DNA of 33,916 nt from the NCBI GenBank assembly GCA_013696555.1, contig JACCYJ010000034.1, positions 1 to 33,916 of the forward strand, written 5' to 3'. Below, in pieces: positions 10,104 to 18,882 of this stretch. A program made the position numbers and the translations under genes. This DNA comes from Nocardioidaceae bacterium (GTDB lineage: Bacteria > Actinomycetota > Actinomycetes > Propionibacteriales > Nocardioidaceae). The notes below the pieces were generated by a model. It was not told the DNA's origin. It saw only the letters and a list, made by a program, of their open reading frames with translations, and ran no database searches. Within the stretch, counting starts at the first letter, position 1. Each line of letters opens with the position of its first letter.

Positions 10104-11333
10104 TCAGAATCGGGAGCGCTGCAGTCGGGAGCGGATGACGATGCCGAGGCCGAGGCGGCGGTCGGTTCGGAGGTGCACGTTCTGCAGCAGCCCCACCGCC
10201 ATCAGCGAGGCGAACATCGAGGTGCCGCCGTACGACACCAGCGGCAGTGGTACGCCGGTCACCGGCATGATGCCAAGGCACATCCCGATGTTTTGGAACG
10301 CCTGGAAGCCGAACCAGCACGCAACCCCGACAGCCGCCAGCCGACCGAACAGGTCGTCGGCGTCGCGGGCGATCCATAGCGCCCGCCACAGCAGCAGCGC
10401 GAACAGACCCACGATGGCGCCCGCGCCGATCAGTCCGAGCTCCTCACCGGCAACGGTGAAGACGAAGTCGGTGTGTTGCTCGGGCACGAACCCCGACTGG
10501 GTCTGCGAGCCGGAAAACAGTCCCTGACCCAGCAAACCCCCGTTGCCGATGGCGATCCGGGACTGGATCGTGTTGTAGCCAGCGCCTCGGGGATCGAGTG
10601 ATGGATCGGTGAAGGACTGGAAGCGCAACAGTTGGTAGTGCTCGAGGAGTCCCACCGCGAACGCCAAGACGACAGCGCCGACGCCCACCACCAGCAGCCC
10701 CACCAGCCAGCGTTTGCGCGCCCCTGACAGCGCGATGATGCCGAAGACCGTGGCGCCGAGCACCATGAGCGTGCCGAGGTCCGGCTGGGCGACGATCAGC
10801 ACCGCCGGCACGGCGGCAATGGCCAGCGCAGGGATCAGGTCGGTGTCGCGCAGGTGGGGACGCAGCCGTCCTTCCGCTCGCTCGGCCAGGACCAACGCCA
10901 TACCGACAATCACGCCCAGCTTGGCGAACTCCGCCGGTTGGATCGAGAACCCGCCAACGAGCAGCCACGAGTGCGAGCCGTTGATCGTCGCGCCTACACC
11001 GGGCGCGAAGATCAACGCCAGGCCGACAATCGAGCCGACGTAGATGACAGGGGCCCAGATGCGCACCCAGCGGTGATTGGTGAGCGCGACAAGCGCGCCA
11101 ACGATCACGCCGATCACGATGTTGACCACCTGCTTGGTCAGGTACGCGGACGATTCGCCTCCCGTCAGGTCCTCGCGGCGAGAGGTCGCCGACCACACCA
11201 GCAGGCAACCGGCGGCACAGAGCAGAGCGACGCATGCCAGCAGCCACCAGTCCAACCGCCGCCAGGTCGGTGGTGTAGCGGTTCGTTGCGGGGCGGCGGG
11301 CACAGTCCGCGTCGCACTCATCAGCTCCATCAC
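10104..11333 (-). CDS. rodA: FtsW/RodA/SpoVE family peptidoglycan polymerase
   Basis: Multi-TM protein with INGSHSWLLVGGFSIQPAEFAKLG and VPLPLVSYGGTSM signatures; next to PBP2 and mreBCD. Confidence 0.93.
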   Translation of the reverse strand: MMELMSATRTVPAAPQRTATPPTWRRLDWWLLACVALLCAAGCLLVWSATSRREDLTGGESSAYLTKQVVNIVIGVIVGALVALTNHRWVRIWAPVIYVGSIVGLALIFAPGVGATINGSHSWLLVGGFSIQPAEFAKLGVIVGMALVLAERAEGRLRPHLRDTDLIPALAIAAVPAVLIVAQPDLGTLMVLGATVFGIIALSGARKRWLVGLLVVGVGAVVLAFAVGLLEHYQLLRFQSFTDPSLDPRGAGYNTIQSRIAIGNGGLLGQGLFSGSQTQSGFVPEQHTDFVFTVAGEELGLIGAGAIVGLFALLLWRALWIARDADDLFGRLAAVGVACWFGFQAFQNIGMCLGIMPVTGVPLPLVSYGGTSMFASLMAVGLLQNVHLRTDRRLGLGIVIRSRLQRSRF

Positions 11334-13462
11334 GGTCCCGCTTCCACACGGCGCCGGGTCTCCCGTTGGTCGATGCGCAGGATGGGCGCCTCGATGCTGC
11401 CGTCGGGGTGGAACGTTGGCAGCGCCCTGGGTGGCTTGGCTCCGGGGATGGCGGCCTCGGCGGTGTTCACGTCCATCCCGTCGATGCCGTAGAGCGCTTC
11501 CCAGATACGTCGGATCGAATCACCCGAGGTTCCGGAGCCGGTGCCGCCCTGCTCGACCATCATCACCACGACGTAGTTTCTGTCGTACGTCGCCACCCAG
11601 GACGTGGTCTGCTTGCCATACACCTCGGCGGTGCCGGTCTTGGAGCGGATCCGGACCTCGTCGAGCGGGAACTCGCCCATCTTCCACGCCATCGTGCCGA
11701 CCTTGGCGGTACCGAGCAGAGCCGTGTCGATGTAGCGCAGATCCCTGCGCGACATGGGCAGGCGGCCGAGTCGTTCCGGCGGGATCCGGCGGATCAGGTT
11801 GCCGTCCGGGCCTACAACGGCCTTGGCGACCCGCGGGGCGTACACGATGCCGCCGTTGGCCAGCGCCGAGTACCCGACCGCGAGTTGCAACGGGGTGACA
11901 ACCGTGTCGCCCTGCCCGATCACGAAGTTGACGGCGTCGGCGGCCCCGAAGCGGTAGCCCTCGAGACAGAACTCGCGGGCGAAGACGTGCAGGTAGTCCG
12001 AGCCCGGCTCCTTCGCGACGTCGCAGTAATAGTCCTTGGTCGACCTCCAGTACGCGAGTTTCCACCGTGGGTCGGCGATTCGACCACCGGCCTCCGCCGG
12101 CAGGTCGATGCCGGTGGGCTTACCGAAGCCGAAGGCCTTCGCCATGTCGGCCAAGACCGCATCGGCGCGGGCTCCCCTGTCCTCCCCACCGGCTCGTTGC
12201 CACAGCTCGTAGCCCACCTGGTAGAAGAATGTGTTACACGACAGTTGCAGCGCCTGGTCGAACCCGATGTAGCCGTGGGAGCCGGACTCGAAGTTCGTGA
12301 AGGCGCGGTTGCCCACCAAGAAAGACGATGAACAGTTCAGCTCGGTGTCACGCCGGAAGCCGTTGGACAGGGCACCGGAGGCCATGAACGGCTTCCACGT
12401 CGATCCCGGTGACAGCTGTGCCTGCGTCGGGCGGGACAGCAACGGCTCCCCGGCCTTCTTGGCGTACAGGTGTTGCAGGTCGGCGTCACTGATACCCCCT
12501 ACCCACACATCAGGGTCGTACGTCGGGTAGCTGGCCGATGCGATCACCCGACCCGTGCGGGGGTCGAGAACCACCGCAGCCCCCGACGAGGCCTCGTACG
12601 GCCGACCAGTGACGGTGTCGACGGTCTGTCGAGCGGTGTGGATCGCGTACCGCAGCTCCGACTCGACGATCGCCTGCACCCGTGCATCGATGCTGGTGAC
12701 CAACGTCTGTCCGGGCGTCGCCGCGAAGGCGCTGCCAGCTCCCACGGCGCGGCCCATGGAGTCCACGGCGACCCCGGTGCTGCCGGGTACGCCACGCAGG
12801 TAGCGGTCGTAGGCCCGTTCGAGGCCCGAGCGCCCAACGAGCGACGCTGCGTTGAGACTGGAGTCCTGCTCAGCCTGTGCGTGTTCGTACTCGTCGGCCG
12901 TGATCGGCGTCAGGTATCCGAGCAGATGTGCCGCGTTGACCCCGAAGGGGTGTGGGTACGAGCGAACGCTCTGCTGCTCGGCGGAGACACCGGGGAAATC
13001 TTCCCCCTGCTCCTGGATCGAGATGGCCACCGCCTGGGAGACATCCTCGGCGACCGGAACCGATGCGTAGGGCGAGCCGTTCCAGCATCGCGGCGGCGGT
13101 TGGGCACCCGGCTCACCACACAGCTTGGTGCGAACGAGCACCGCACGATAGGACAGGTCGACCACATCGGCGAGCCGGTGCAGCACCGCGCGGCGACGGG
13201 CAGCCGCCAGCTCCCCCAACTCGGTGCGGTCGACAGTCACCACCCACGACATCCGACTGGCTGCCAACGAGCGACCCATCGCATCCACGATCAGCCCGCG
13301 CTGAGGTTGCACCACGACGTCCTCGATGGCGTTGTCGACCGCCTGCGCCTGATAGGCCTCGCCGCTGGCGATCTGGAGGTACCACAGCCGAGCGAACAAG
13401 GTGATGAACAGCGCCATCACCAGGATCTGCACCACCACCAGGCGCGGTCGTGCCGTGTTCAT
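11330..13462 (-). CDS. mrdA: Penicillin-binding protein 2
   Basis: Transpeptidase motifs SPGSTWKPF (SxxK), LSCNTFFYQ (SxN), SKTGTAE (KTG); adjacent to rodA. Confidence 0.94.
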   Translation of the reverse strand: MNTARPRLVVVQILVMALFITLFARLWYLQIASGEAYQAQAVDNAIEDVVVQPQRGLIVDAMGRSLAASRMSWVVTVDRTELGELAAARRRAVLHRLADVVDLSYRAVLVRTKLCGEPGAQPPPRCWNGSPYASVPVAEDVSQAVAISIQEQGEDFPGVSAEQQSVRSYPHPFGVNAAHLLGYLTPITADEYEHAQAEQDSSLNAASLVGRSGLERAYDRYLRGVPGSTGVAVDSMGRAVGAGSAFAATPGQTLVTSIDARVQAIVESELRYAIHTARQTVDTVTGRPYEASSGAAVVLDPRTGRVIASASYPTYDPDVWVGGISDADLQHLYAKKAGEPLLSRPTQAQLSPGSTWKPFMASGALSNGFRRDTELNCSSSFLVGNRAFTNFESGSHGYIGFDQALQLSCNTFFYQVGYELWQRAGGEDRGARADAVLADMAKAFGFGKPTGIDLPAEAGGRIADPRWKLAYWRSTKDYYCDVAKEPGSDYLHVFAREFCLEGYRFGAADAVNFVIGQGDTVVTPLQLAVGYSALANGGIVYAPRVAKAVVGPDGNLIRRIPPERLGRLPMSRRDLRYIDTALLGTAKVGTMAWKMGEFPLDEVRIRSKTGTAEVYGKQTTSWVATYDRNYVVVMMVEQGGTGSGTSGDSIRRIWEALYGIDGMDVNTAEAAIPGAKPPRALPTFHPDGSIEAPILRIDQRETRRRVEAGP

Positions 13463-13472
13463 GCGCGCTGTC

Positions 13473-13994
13473 TCATGGGTACGCCCACCGGTGGCTCATC
13501 GGAGCGACCCGGTGCATCACCCACGCCACCGCCGGCAATACCAACGGGGTCAGCGCAACGTCGTACAGGACGGCGATCGGGAGCACGTCGATGACGAGTT
13601 CGGTGGTGACCCCCGGATCGCCGAGCGCGAGCCCGGACAGGGCGAAAACCGACGTGGCAGTGAACGCGCTAGCGGCGACGGTGAGCACGGACACCACGGC
13701 ACTGCGGTCGGCGTCGTTGCGGACGAGACCGGCGACGTACCCGGTGATGACCAGCGCCAATGCCCACCGGCCGGCCGTGTGATCGGCCGGGGGGGCCAGG
13801 TCCAGGGCCAGCCCGGCGGCGAAACCGAGCGCGGCCCCGTACTCCGGTCCTCGTACCAGAGCGGCACCCACGACGACGAGGAGGGCCACGTCCGGCACGA
13901 CACCGTCGATCGTCAGGTGGGAGAAGAAGCCGATCTGGAGGTTGACCGCCAGCAGCACCAGCAGTCCAGCGACCGCCGCACGCAACACGCTCAC
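13473..13994 (-). CDS. mreD: Rod shape-determining protein MreD
   Basis: Polytopic protein of about 173 aa between mrdA and mreC. Confidence 0.9.
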   Translation of the reverse strand: MSVLRAAVAGLLVLLAVNLQIGFFSHLTIDGVVPDVALLVVVGAALVRGPEYGAALGFAAGLALDLAPPADHTAGRWALALVITGYVAGLVRNDADRSAVVSVLTVAASAFTATSVFALSGLALGDPGVTTELVIDVLPIAVLYDVALTPLVLPAVAWVMHRVAPMSHRWAYP

Positions 13995-14884
13995 CCCAGA
14001 CCACCCTCGGCCTGCGTGGCGGCCCGCTCAGGCGCCGATCCGACCACGACGAAGACCTGGTCGAGTGAGGAGAAATCGACGAACGGCGCCACGATGGCGA
14101 CCGTCGAGGTGTCCCGCGGACTGCTCTGGACCGACTCGACGCTCCCGACGGGAACACCCGAGAGGTACGGGGCGCCGTTGCGCGAGCCCCAGGTGACCAC
14201 GGCATCTCCTACCGCAGCTGTCACGGAGCTGTCGATCGTGGTCAGCGACAGCCGACCCTGATCGGAGAGGTCGCCATTGCCGGCCAGGAAGCCGAGCTCC
14301 ATGCTGGATCCCAGCCTTCCGCCGACCACTGAGTCCGCGTCGATGAGCAGCAGGACGCTGGCGGTGCTGCGATCGGCTCGCACCACTCGGCCCACGAGGC
14401 CGTCGGCGTTCAGCACCGTCATGTCGAGAGTGACGCCATCAACGGTGCCGACGTCGATGGTCACTGTCCGCGAGAACGACTGCGCGGGTCCAACGCCGAC
14501 CACCGAGGCGGCTACCACGTCCAGTCCGGCGTCGCGGGTGACCGCACGCATGATCTCGAGCCCGGCCAGCCGGTCGGCGTCGATGCCGGCGGTGTCCAGC
14601 TGCGCCTTCAGCTGCGCGTTGGCGGCGCGCAGCGCGGCATTCTCATCGCGCAGTCCCGGCACGGTCGTGAAGAATTCACCGACCGCGTTCAGCGGTCGGG
14701 CCGCCGACGACAAACCCGACTGGACCGGTCCGAAGACGTCGCCGACCACGCCGCGCAGGGGTTCGGCGGGCGAGTCGTCCATGGCGGCATCGACGGTGAT
14801 AACGCCCAGGGCAACCAACACGAGAAGCACTGGCAGCAGGGGCACTTTGCGTGAGCGCGCGCCCCCGCGAGTGTGGCTTTTCAC
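13991..14884 (-). CDS. mreC: Rod shape-determining protein MreC
   Basis: N-terminal TM, coiled coil ENAALRAANAQLKAQLDT, DADSVVGGRLGSS; GTG at 14884 (VKSHTRGGARSRK) chosen so it follows the mreB stop. Confidence 0.92.
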   Translation of the reverse strand: MKSHTRGGARSRKVPLLPVLLVLVALGVITVDAAMDDSPAEPLRGVVGDVFGPVQSGLSSAARPLNAVGEFFTTVPGLRDENAALRAANAQLKAQLDTAGIDADRLAGLEIMRAVTRDAGLDVVAASVVGVGPAQSFSRTVTIDVGTVDGVTLDMTVLNADGLVGRVVRADRSTASVLLLIDADSVVGGRLGSSMELGFLAGNGDLSDQGRLSLTTIDSSVTAAVGDAVVTWGSRNGAPYLSGVPVGSVESVQSSPRDTSTVAIVAPFVDFSSLDQVFVVVGSAPERAATQAEGGLG

Positions 14885-14892
14885 TCTCGGGC

Positions 14893-15918
14893 CTACCGGC
14901 GCGGCTCGGAGACGAGCACCTGCTGTAATGCCTCGAACTCCTCGACACACTTGCCCGCGCCCATCGCCACGGAGTGCAGCGGGTCGTCCGCGACGTGGAC
15001 CGGCATACCGGTCTCGTGCCGCAGCCGTTCGTCGAGCCCGCGCAGCAGGGCGCCGCCACCCGTCAGCACCAGCCCGCGATCCATGATGTCGCCGGCAAGC
15101 TCGGGCGGTGTCTTGTCCAGCGTGACGCGAACTGCGTCGAGGATTGCATGCAGCGGCTCCTCGAGAGCCTGGCGCACCTCGGCGCTGGAGACGGTGACCG
15201 TTCGCGGCAGGCCGGAGACGAGATCACGACCGCGAACCTCAGCCCGTGGCTCCTCCGGTAGCGGGAAAGCAGAGCCGAGCTCGACCTTCACCTCTTCGGC
15301 GGTGCGCTCCCCCAGCATCAGCGAGTACTCCTTCTTGAACCAGCTGATGATCGCGGCGTCCAGATCGTCCCCCGCGGTCCGGATCGACTGACTGGTGACG
15401 ACACCGCCGAGCGAGATGACCGCCACCTCGGTGGTGCCGCCGCCGATGTCGACGACCATGTTGCCGGTGGCCTCATGCACCGGAAGGCCGGCTCCGATCG
15501 CGGCGGCCATCGGCTCCTCGATGATGTAGACGCGCCGAGCGCCGGCTTGATAGCCGGCCTCCTTGACCGCGCGCTGCTCGACCGAGGTGATGCCGCTGGG
15601 TACGCACACCACCAGCCGTGGCTTGGCGAAGTACCGACGACGGTGGACCTGTTGGATGAACAGCCGAAGCATCTGCTCGGTGGACTCGAAGTCGGCGATG
15701 ACGCCGTCTTTCATCGGCCGGATGGCGACAATGCTGTCCGGGGTACGGCCGAGCATTCGCTTGGCCTCGGTGCCGACGGCCAGAATTTCGCGTGTCTGCG
15801 CGTTGAGCGCGACCACCGACGGCTCGTTGAGCAGCACGCCGCGACCACGGACGTAGATCAAGGTATTAGCGGTCCCAAGATCCACGGCCATGTCACGGCC
15901 GAGCAAACTGTTGGCCAT
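14893..15918 (-). CDS. mreB: Rod shape-determining protein MreB (actin family)
   Basis: DLGTANTLIYVRGRGVLLNEPSVVAL, GGGTTEVAVISLGG, LTGGGALLRGLDERL. Confidence 0.96.
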   Translation of the reverse strand: MANSLLGRDMAVDLGTANTLIYVRGRGVLLNEPSVVALNAQTREILAVGTEAKRMLGRTPDSIVAIRPMKDGVIADFESTEQMLRLFIQQVHRRRYFAKPRLVVCVPSGITSVEQRAVKEAGYQAGARRVYIIEEPMAAAIGAGLPVHEATGNMVVDIGGGTTEVAVISLGGVVTSQSIRTAGDDLDAAIISWFKKEYSLMLGERTAEEVKVELGSAFPLPEEPRAEVRGRDLVSGLPRTVTVSSAEVRQALEEPLHAILDAVRVTLDKTPPELAGDIMDRGLVLTGGGALLRGLDERLRHETGMPVHVADDPLHSVAMGAGKCVEEFEALQQVLVSEPRR

Positions 15919-16083
15919 GGCCGCCTAAACCCTCCTGCCGCACCAGTCACACCAGGCTAGGTCGGGGTGCGCTGCTCACCCCGCTGCGACACGCACGAGC
16001 CGCCATCACCGTGGCCCACGCGTCGCCCGTGAGCCTGAATGTTTTGCGACGACGCGCCGATCTTCCGGGCCGTACCGTCAGTC

Positions 16084-16494
16084 TCAGCGGGTCTCCGTTG
16101 CGGCGTACGAGCGGCGTACGAGCTCCTCGAGCACGCTGGGGTCGATGTCGTCGAGCCGCTCGAGGTACAGGCATGACTTGCCGGTCGAGTGTGGACCCAA
16201 CCGGGCCAGCAGGTCCCCGTGGTCGTCGAAGCCATCCATGAGGTAAACGGTGGTCGCCGCCTTGCGCGGTGAGAAGCCGATCATCATCGTGTCGCCCTCG
16301 CGGCCACTGCCGTAGACGTAGTGGTAAGTGCCGAAGCCGACGATGCTGCTGCCCCACATCACCGGCGGCTGACCGGTCACCTTAGCCATGAGCTCGAGGA
16401 CGGCACCGGCATCGCGTCGGCGCACCTCGTCCGGGACCGCAGCCACAAACGCCAGGGCGCCCTGATCGTCAGGTGTGGTTTTCAACTCCGCCAT
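16084..16494 (-). CDS. DUF1801 domain-containing protein
   Basis: AELMAKVTGQPPVMWGSSIVGFGTYHYVYGSGREGDTMMIGFSPRKAATTVYLMDGF pattern typical of the family. Confidence 0.82.
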   Translation of the reverse strand: MAELKTTPDDQGALAFVAAVPDEVRRRDAGAVLELMAKVTGQPPVMWGSSIVGFGTYHYVYGSGREGDTMMIGFSPRKAATTVYLMDGFDDHGDLLARLGPHSTGKSCLYLERLDDIDPSVLEELVRRSYAATETR

Positions 16495-16519
16495 GCTGCC
16501 TCCCTGATCTCGCTCACGC

Positions 16520-16942
16520 TCACTTCAGGTCTGGGAACCAGATGGCGATCTCGCGGGCAGCGGACTCGGCGGAGTCTGATCCATGCACCAGATTCTCTCG
16601 GTTGGACAGCGCGAGGTCACCTCGGATCGAACCAGCAGCGGCCCTACGCCCATCGGTGGCCCCGTTGAGCTCACGTACGACCTCGACCGCGGCGTCGCCT
16701 TCGAGCACCATCGCGATCAACGGTCCAGAGGTGACGAACTCGCGCAGCGGTGGGTAGAAGTCGCGCTCGACGTGCTCGGCGTAGTGCCGGTCGGCCAGCT
16801 CGCCGCCGATCGTTCGGAAGGCCAGGGCGACGATCGTCAAGCCCTTGCGCTCGTAGCGGCCGAAAATCTCACCGGCCAACCCTCGGCGCACAGTGTCGGG
16901 TTTGAGCAGGACAAGGGTGCGCTGCATCGGGGCGGCCGTCAT
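16520..16942 (-). CDS. ndk: Nucleoside-diphosphate kinase
   Basis: [20 protein letters not shown] ... [29 protein letters not shown] (catalytic NxxHGSD). Confidence 0.97.
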   Translation of the reverse strand: MTAAPMQRTLVLLKPDTVRRGLAGEIFGRYERKGLTIVALAFRTIGGELADRHYAEHVERDFYPPLREFVTSGPLIAMVLEGDAAVEVVRELNGATDGRRAAAGSIRGDLALSNRENLVHGSDSAESAAREIAIWFPDLK

Positions 16943-16951
16943 GGCTGGAGA

Positions 16952-17302
16952 CTAGCGAGCACGAGCGGATCCGGAGGCCGCCCCCCGAGCCGCCTTCACA
17001 TCCTCGACCCGACGCCCTATCAGCAGGGCCGCGATCCACAAGGCAGCGAAGATGGTGCCCAGGACGAACATGACCGGCACCACGAACCCTAGAGCTATCG
17101 CCCCGATCTGCACCGCGTGCCCGAGCCAGTACGCCCAGCCGTACCGGAGAAGCCCAGCGGCCATCACCGCCAGCGCCGCCAGCCCCAACCCTCCGGCCAG
17201 CGCCGGCGCCGGGTCGACGTCCGCGACCGAAATCATCACCGGCGTCGTCAACCCGAGCACGACGGCTTCCAAGGCCAGCACCGCGGCACAGATCGACCGC
17301 AT
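16952..17302 (-). CDS. DUF4233 domain-containing membrane protein
   Basis: MRSICAAVLALEAVVLGLTTPVMISVADVDPA ... RYGWAYWLGHAVQIGAIALGFVVPVMFVLGTIFAALW; sits between folC and ndk, a known actinobacterial order. ATG at 17302 overlaps the folC stop. Confidence 0.85.
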   Translation of the reverse strand: MRSICAAVLALEAVVLGLTTPVMISVADVDPAPALAGGLGLAALAVMAAGLLRYGWAYWLGHAVQIGAIALGFVVPVMFVLGTIFAALWIAALLIGRRVEDVKAARGAASGSARAR

Positions 17303-18672
17303 CAGCGCTGCCGGCTCAGCAGGTGCCGCGCCTCTCCAGCAGTGACAACCGAGCCGGTGACCAGGACACCGCCACTGCCGATGGACTCGCCGTACGGTCC
17401 ACCTTCCTCGGCCAGGGCAGCTGCGGTGTCGAGGGCGTCGTCGAGGCGCCGGACCACGTGGACGCGGTCGGGCCCAAAGATTTCCTCGGCGGCCTCGGCC
17501 AGCTTGGCCGCCGGCAATGCCCGGGGGGTCGAGTTCTGCGTGCACACGACAGCCGACATCACCGGTTCAAAGGCAGCAAGAATCCCCTCGACCTCCTTGT
17601 CGGCCATCACGCCGACGACACCGATCAACGGCGAAAAAGCGAACGCCTCCTGCATGCCCTCCGCAGTCGCCTGCGCGCCACTGGGATTGTGCGCGGCATC
17701 GACAACGATCGCCGGGCTGCGGCGTACCAGCTCCAGTCGACCGGGCGAGGTGGCGGTGGCGAGCACCTCGCGGACGACGTCAGCGTCCAGCGCGATCCCG
17801 CCGACGAACGCTTCGACAGCGGCGACCGCGCAGGCAGCGTTGTGCGCCTGGTGGGCGCCGTGCAACGTCAGCACCATCTCGTCGTAGTCGGCCACCAGGC
17901 CGCGCAGCGACACCACCTGCCCACCAACACCCGGGACACGCGAGGCGACGCCGAACTCGACTCCCTCCCGAGCGACGGTGGCACCCACCTCGGCAGCGTG
18001 CCGGATCAGCACCTCGGCAGCCGCGACGGGCTGTCGAGCCAAGACGGCGAAGGCTCCCGGCTTGATGATGCCCGCCTTCTCCGTCGCGATCTCCGCAGGC
18101 GAGCCGCCGAGGTAACGACTGTGGTCCAGCGCGATGGGGGTGACAACAGCCACCTGCGCGTCGGCCACGTTGGTCGCGTCCCAGGTACCACCCATGCCGA
18201 CCTCGACGACCGCCACATCGACCGGGGCATCAGCGAAGGCGGCGTACGCCATTCCCGTCATGGTTTCGAAAAACGACAACCGGTGCGGTCCCGATCGGTC
18301 GATCACTGCCGCGTAGACGGCGACGTCGTGGTATGCGGCGCTGAACTCCTCGGGCGACATCGGCTCGCCGTCGAGAGCGATGCGCTCCGTCATGGACTCG
18401 AGGTGCGGACTGGTGAAGCGCCCAGTGCGCAGGCCGAGACCGCGTAACAGCGCGTCCACCATGCGGCTCGTCGACGTCTTTCCGTTGGTGCCGGTCAGGG
18501 AGATGACCGGGTACGCCGTCTGCGGATCGCCCATCAGGTCGCACAGGGCACGGATCCGGGTCAGCGACGGTTCGAGCCGGGTTTCGGGCCACCGGTCGAG
18601 AAGCGCCCTCTCGACATCGGCGTACGTCAGCGGACCCGGCAACCCGGCCGGCGACGACGACGAGCTGCTCAT
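17302..18672 (-). CDS. folC: Bifunctional folylpolyglutamate synthase/dihydrofolate synthase
   Basis: SLTGTNGKTSTSRMVDALLRGLGLRTGRFTSPHLESMTERI, ALDHSRYLG, VVDAAHNPSG. Confidence 0.95.
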   Translation of the reverse strand: MSSSSSSPAGLPGPLTYADVERALLDRWPETRLEPSLTRIRALCDLMGDPQTAYPVISLTGTNGKTSTSRMVDALLRGLGLRTGRFTSPHLESMTERIALDGEPMSPEEFSAAYHDVAVYAAVIDRSGPHRLSFFETMTGMAYAAFADAPVDVAVVEVGMGGTWDATNVADAQVAVVTPIALDHSRYLGGSPAEIATEKAGIIKPGAFAVLARQPVAAAEVLIRHAAEVGATVAREGVEFGVASRVPGVGGQVVSLRGLVADYDEMVLTLHGAHQAHNAACAVAAVEAFVGGIALDADVVREVLATATSPGRLELVRRSPAIVVDAAHNPSGAQATAEGMQEAFAFSPLIGVVGVMADKEVEGILAAFEPVMSAVVCTQNSTPRALPAAKLAEAAEEIFGPDRVHVVRRLDDALDTAAALAEEGGPYGESIGSGGVLVTGSVVTAGEARHLLSRQR

Positions 18673-18712
18673 GGGCCTCCCAGTCTAGGGCCGCGCGCGC
18701 GTGTCGCTTTAC

Positions 18713-18753
18713 ACAGGTGAACCTGGTATCAGCCCGCGTCTCCGCCAGGTGAA
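18713..18753. promoter_or_regulatory. Palindromic site plus half-site upstream of valS (ACAGGTGAACCTGGTATCAG-N11-GCCAGGTGAAG)
   Basis: Matches the 10.0-10.1 kb cluster over 19 contiguous nt and repeats the palindrome plus half-site layout; lies between divergent folC and valS. Confidence 0.6.
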
Positions 18754-18765
18754 GCACCCGGGTCG

Positions 18766-18771
18766 TACACT
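18766..18771 (+). promoter_or_regulatory. Possible valS -10 element (TACACT)
   Basis: TANNNT-type hexamer 17 nt downstream of the GCCAGG half-site at 18743-18748; visual call only. Confidence 0.3.
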
Positions 18772-18882
18772 GGCGCATCATGCTCACCGCGACGACGTCG
18801 TACCCCACCGGGCGAGTACCCGTGCGGCGTTGAGCGCCGCCTACCCCTCTCCGTACCACCACTCGCCCGAGGTGACTCCCCC

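Noticed and set aside
12470-13594. 374-aa plus-strand ORF antisense to PBP2
   Set aside because: Antisense to well-supported mrdA; no motif.
18754-18882. Possible T-box leader upstream of valS
   Set aside because: No convincing T-box sequence (TGGNACCGCG-like) or specifier stem, and the leader implied by the candidate promoter is only about 100 nt.
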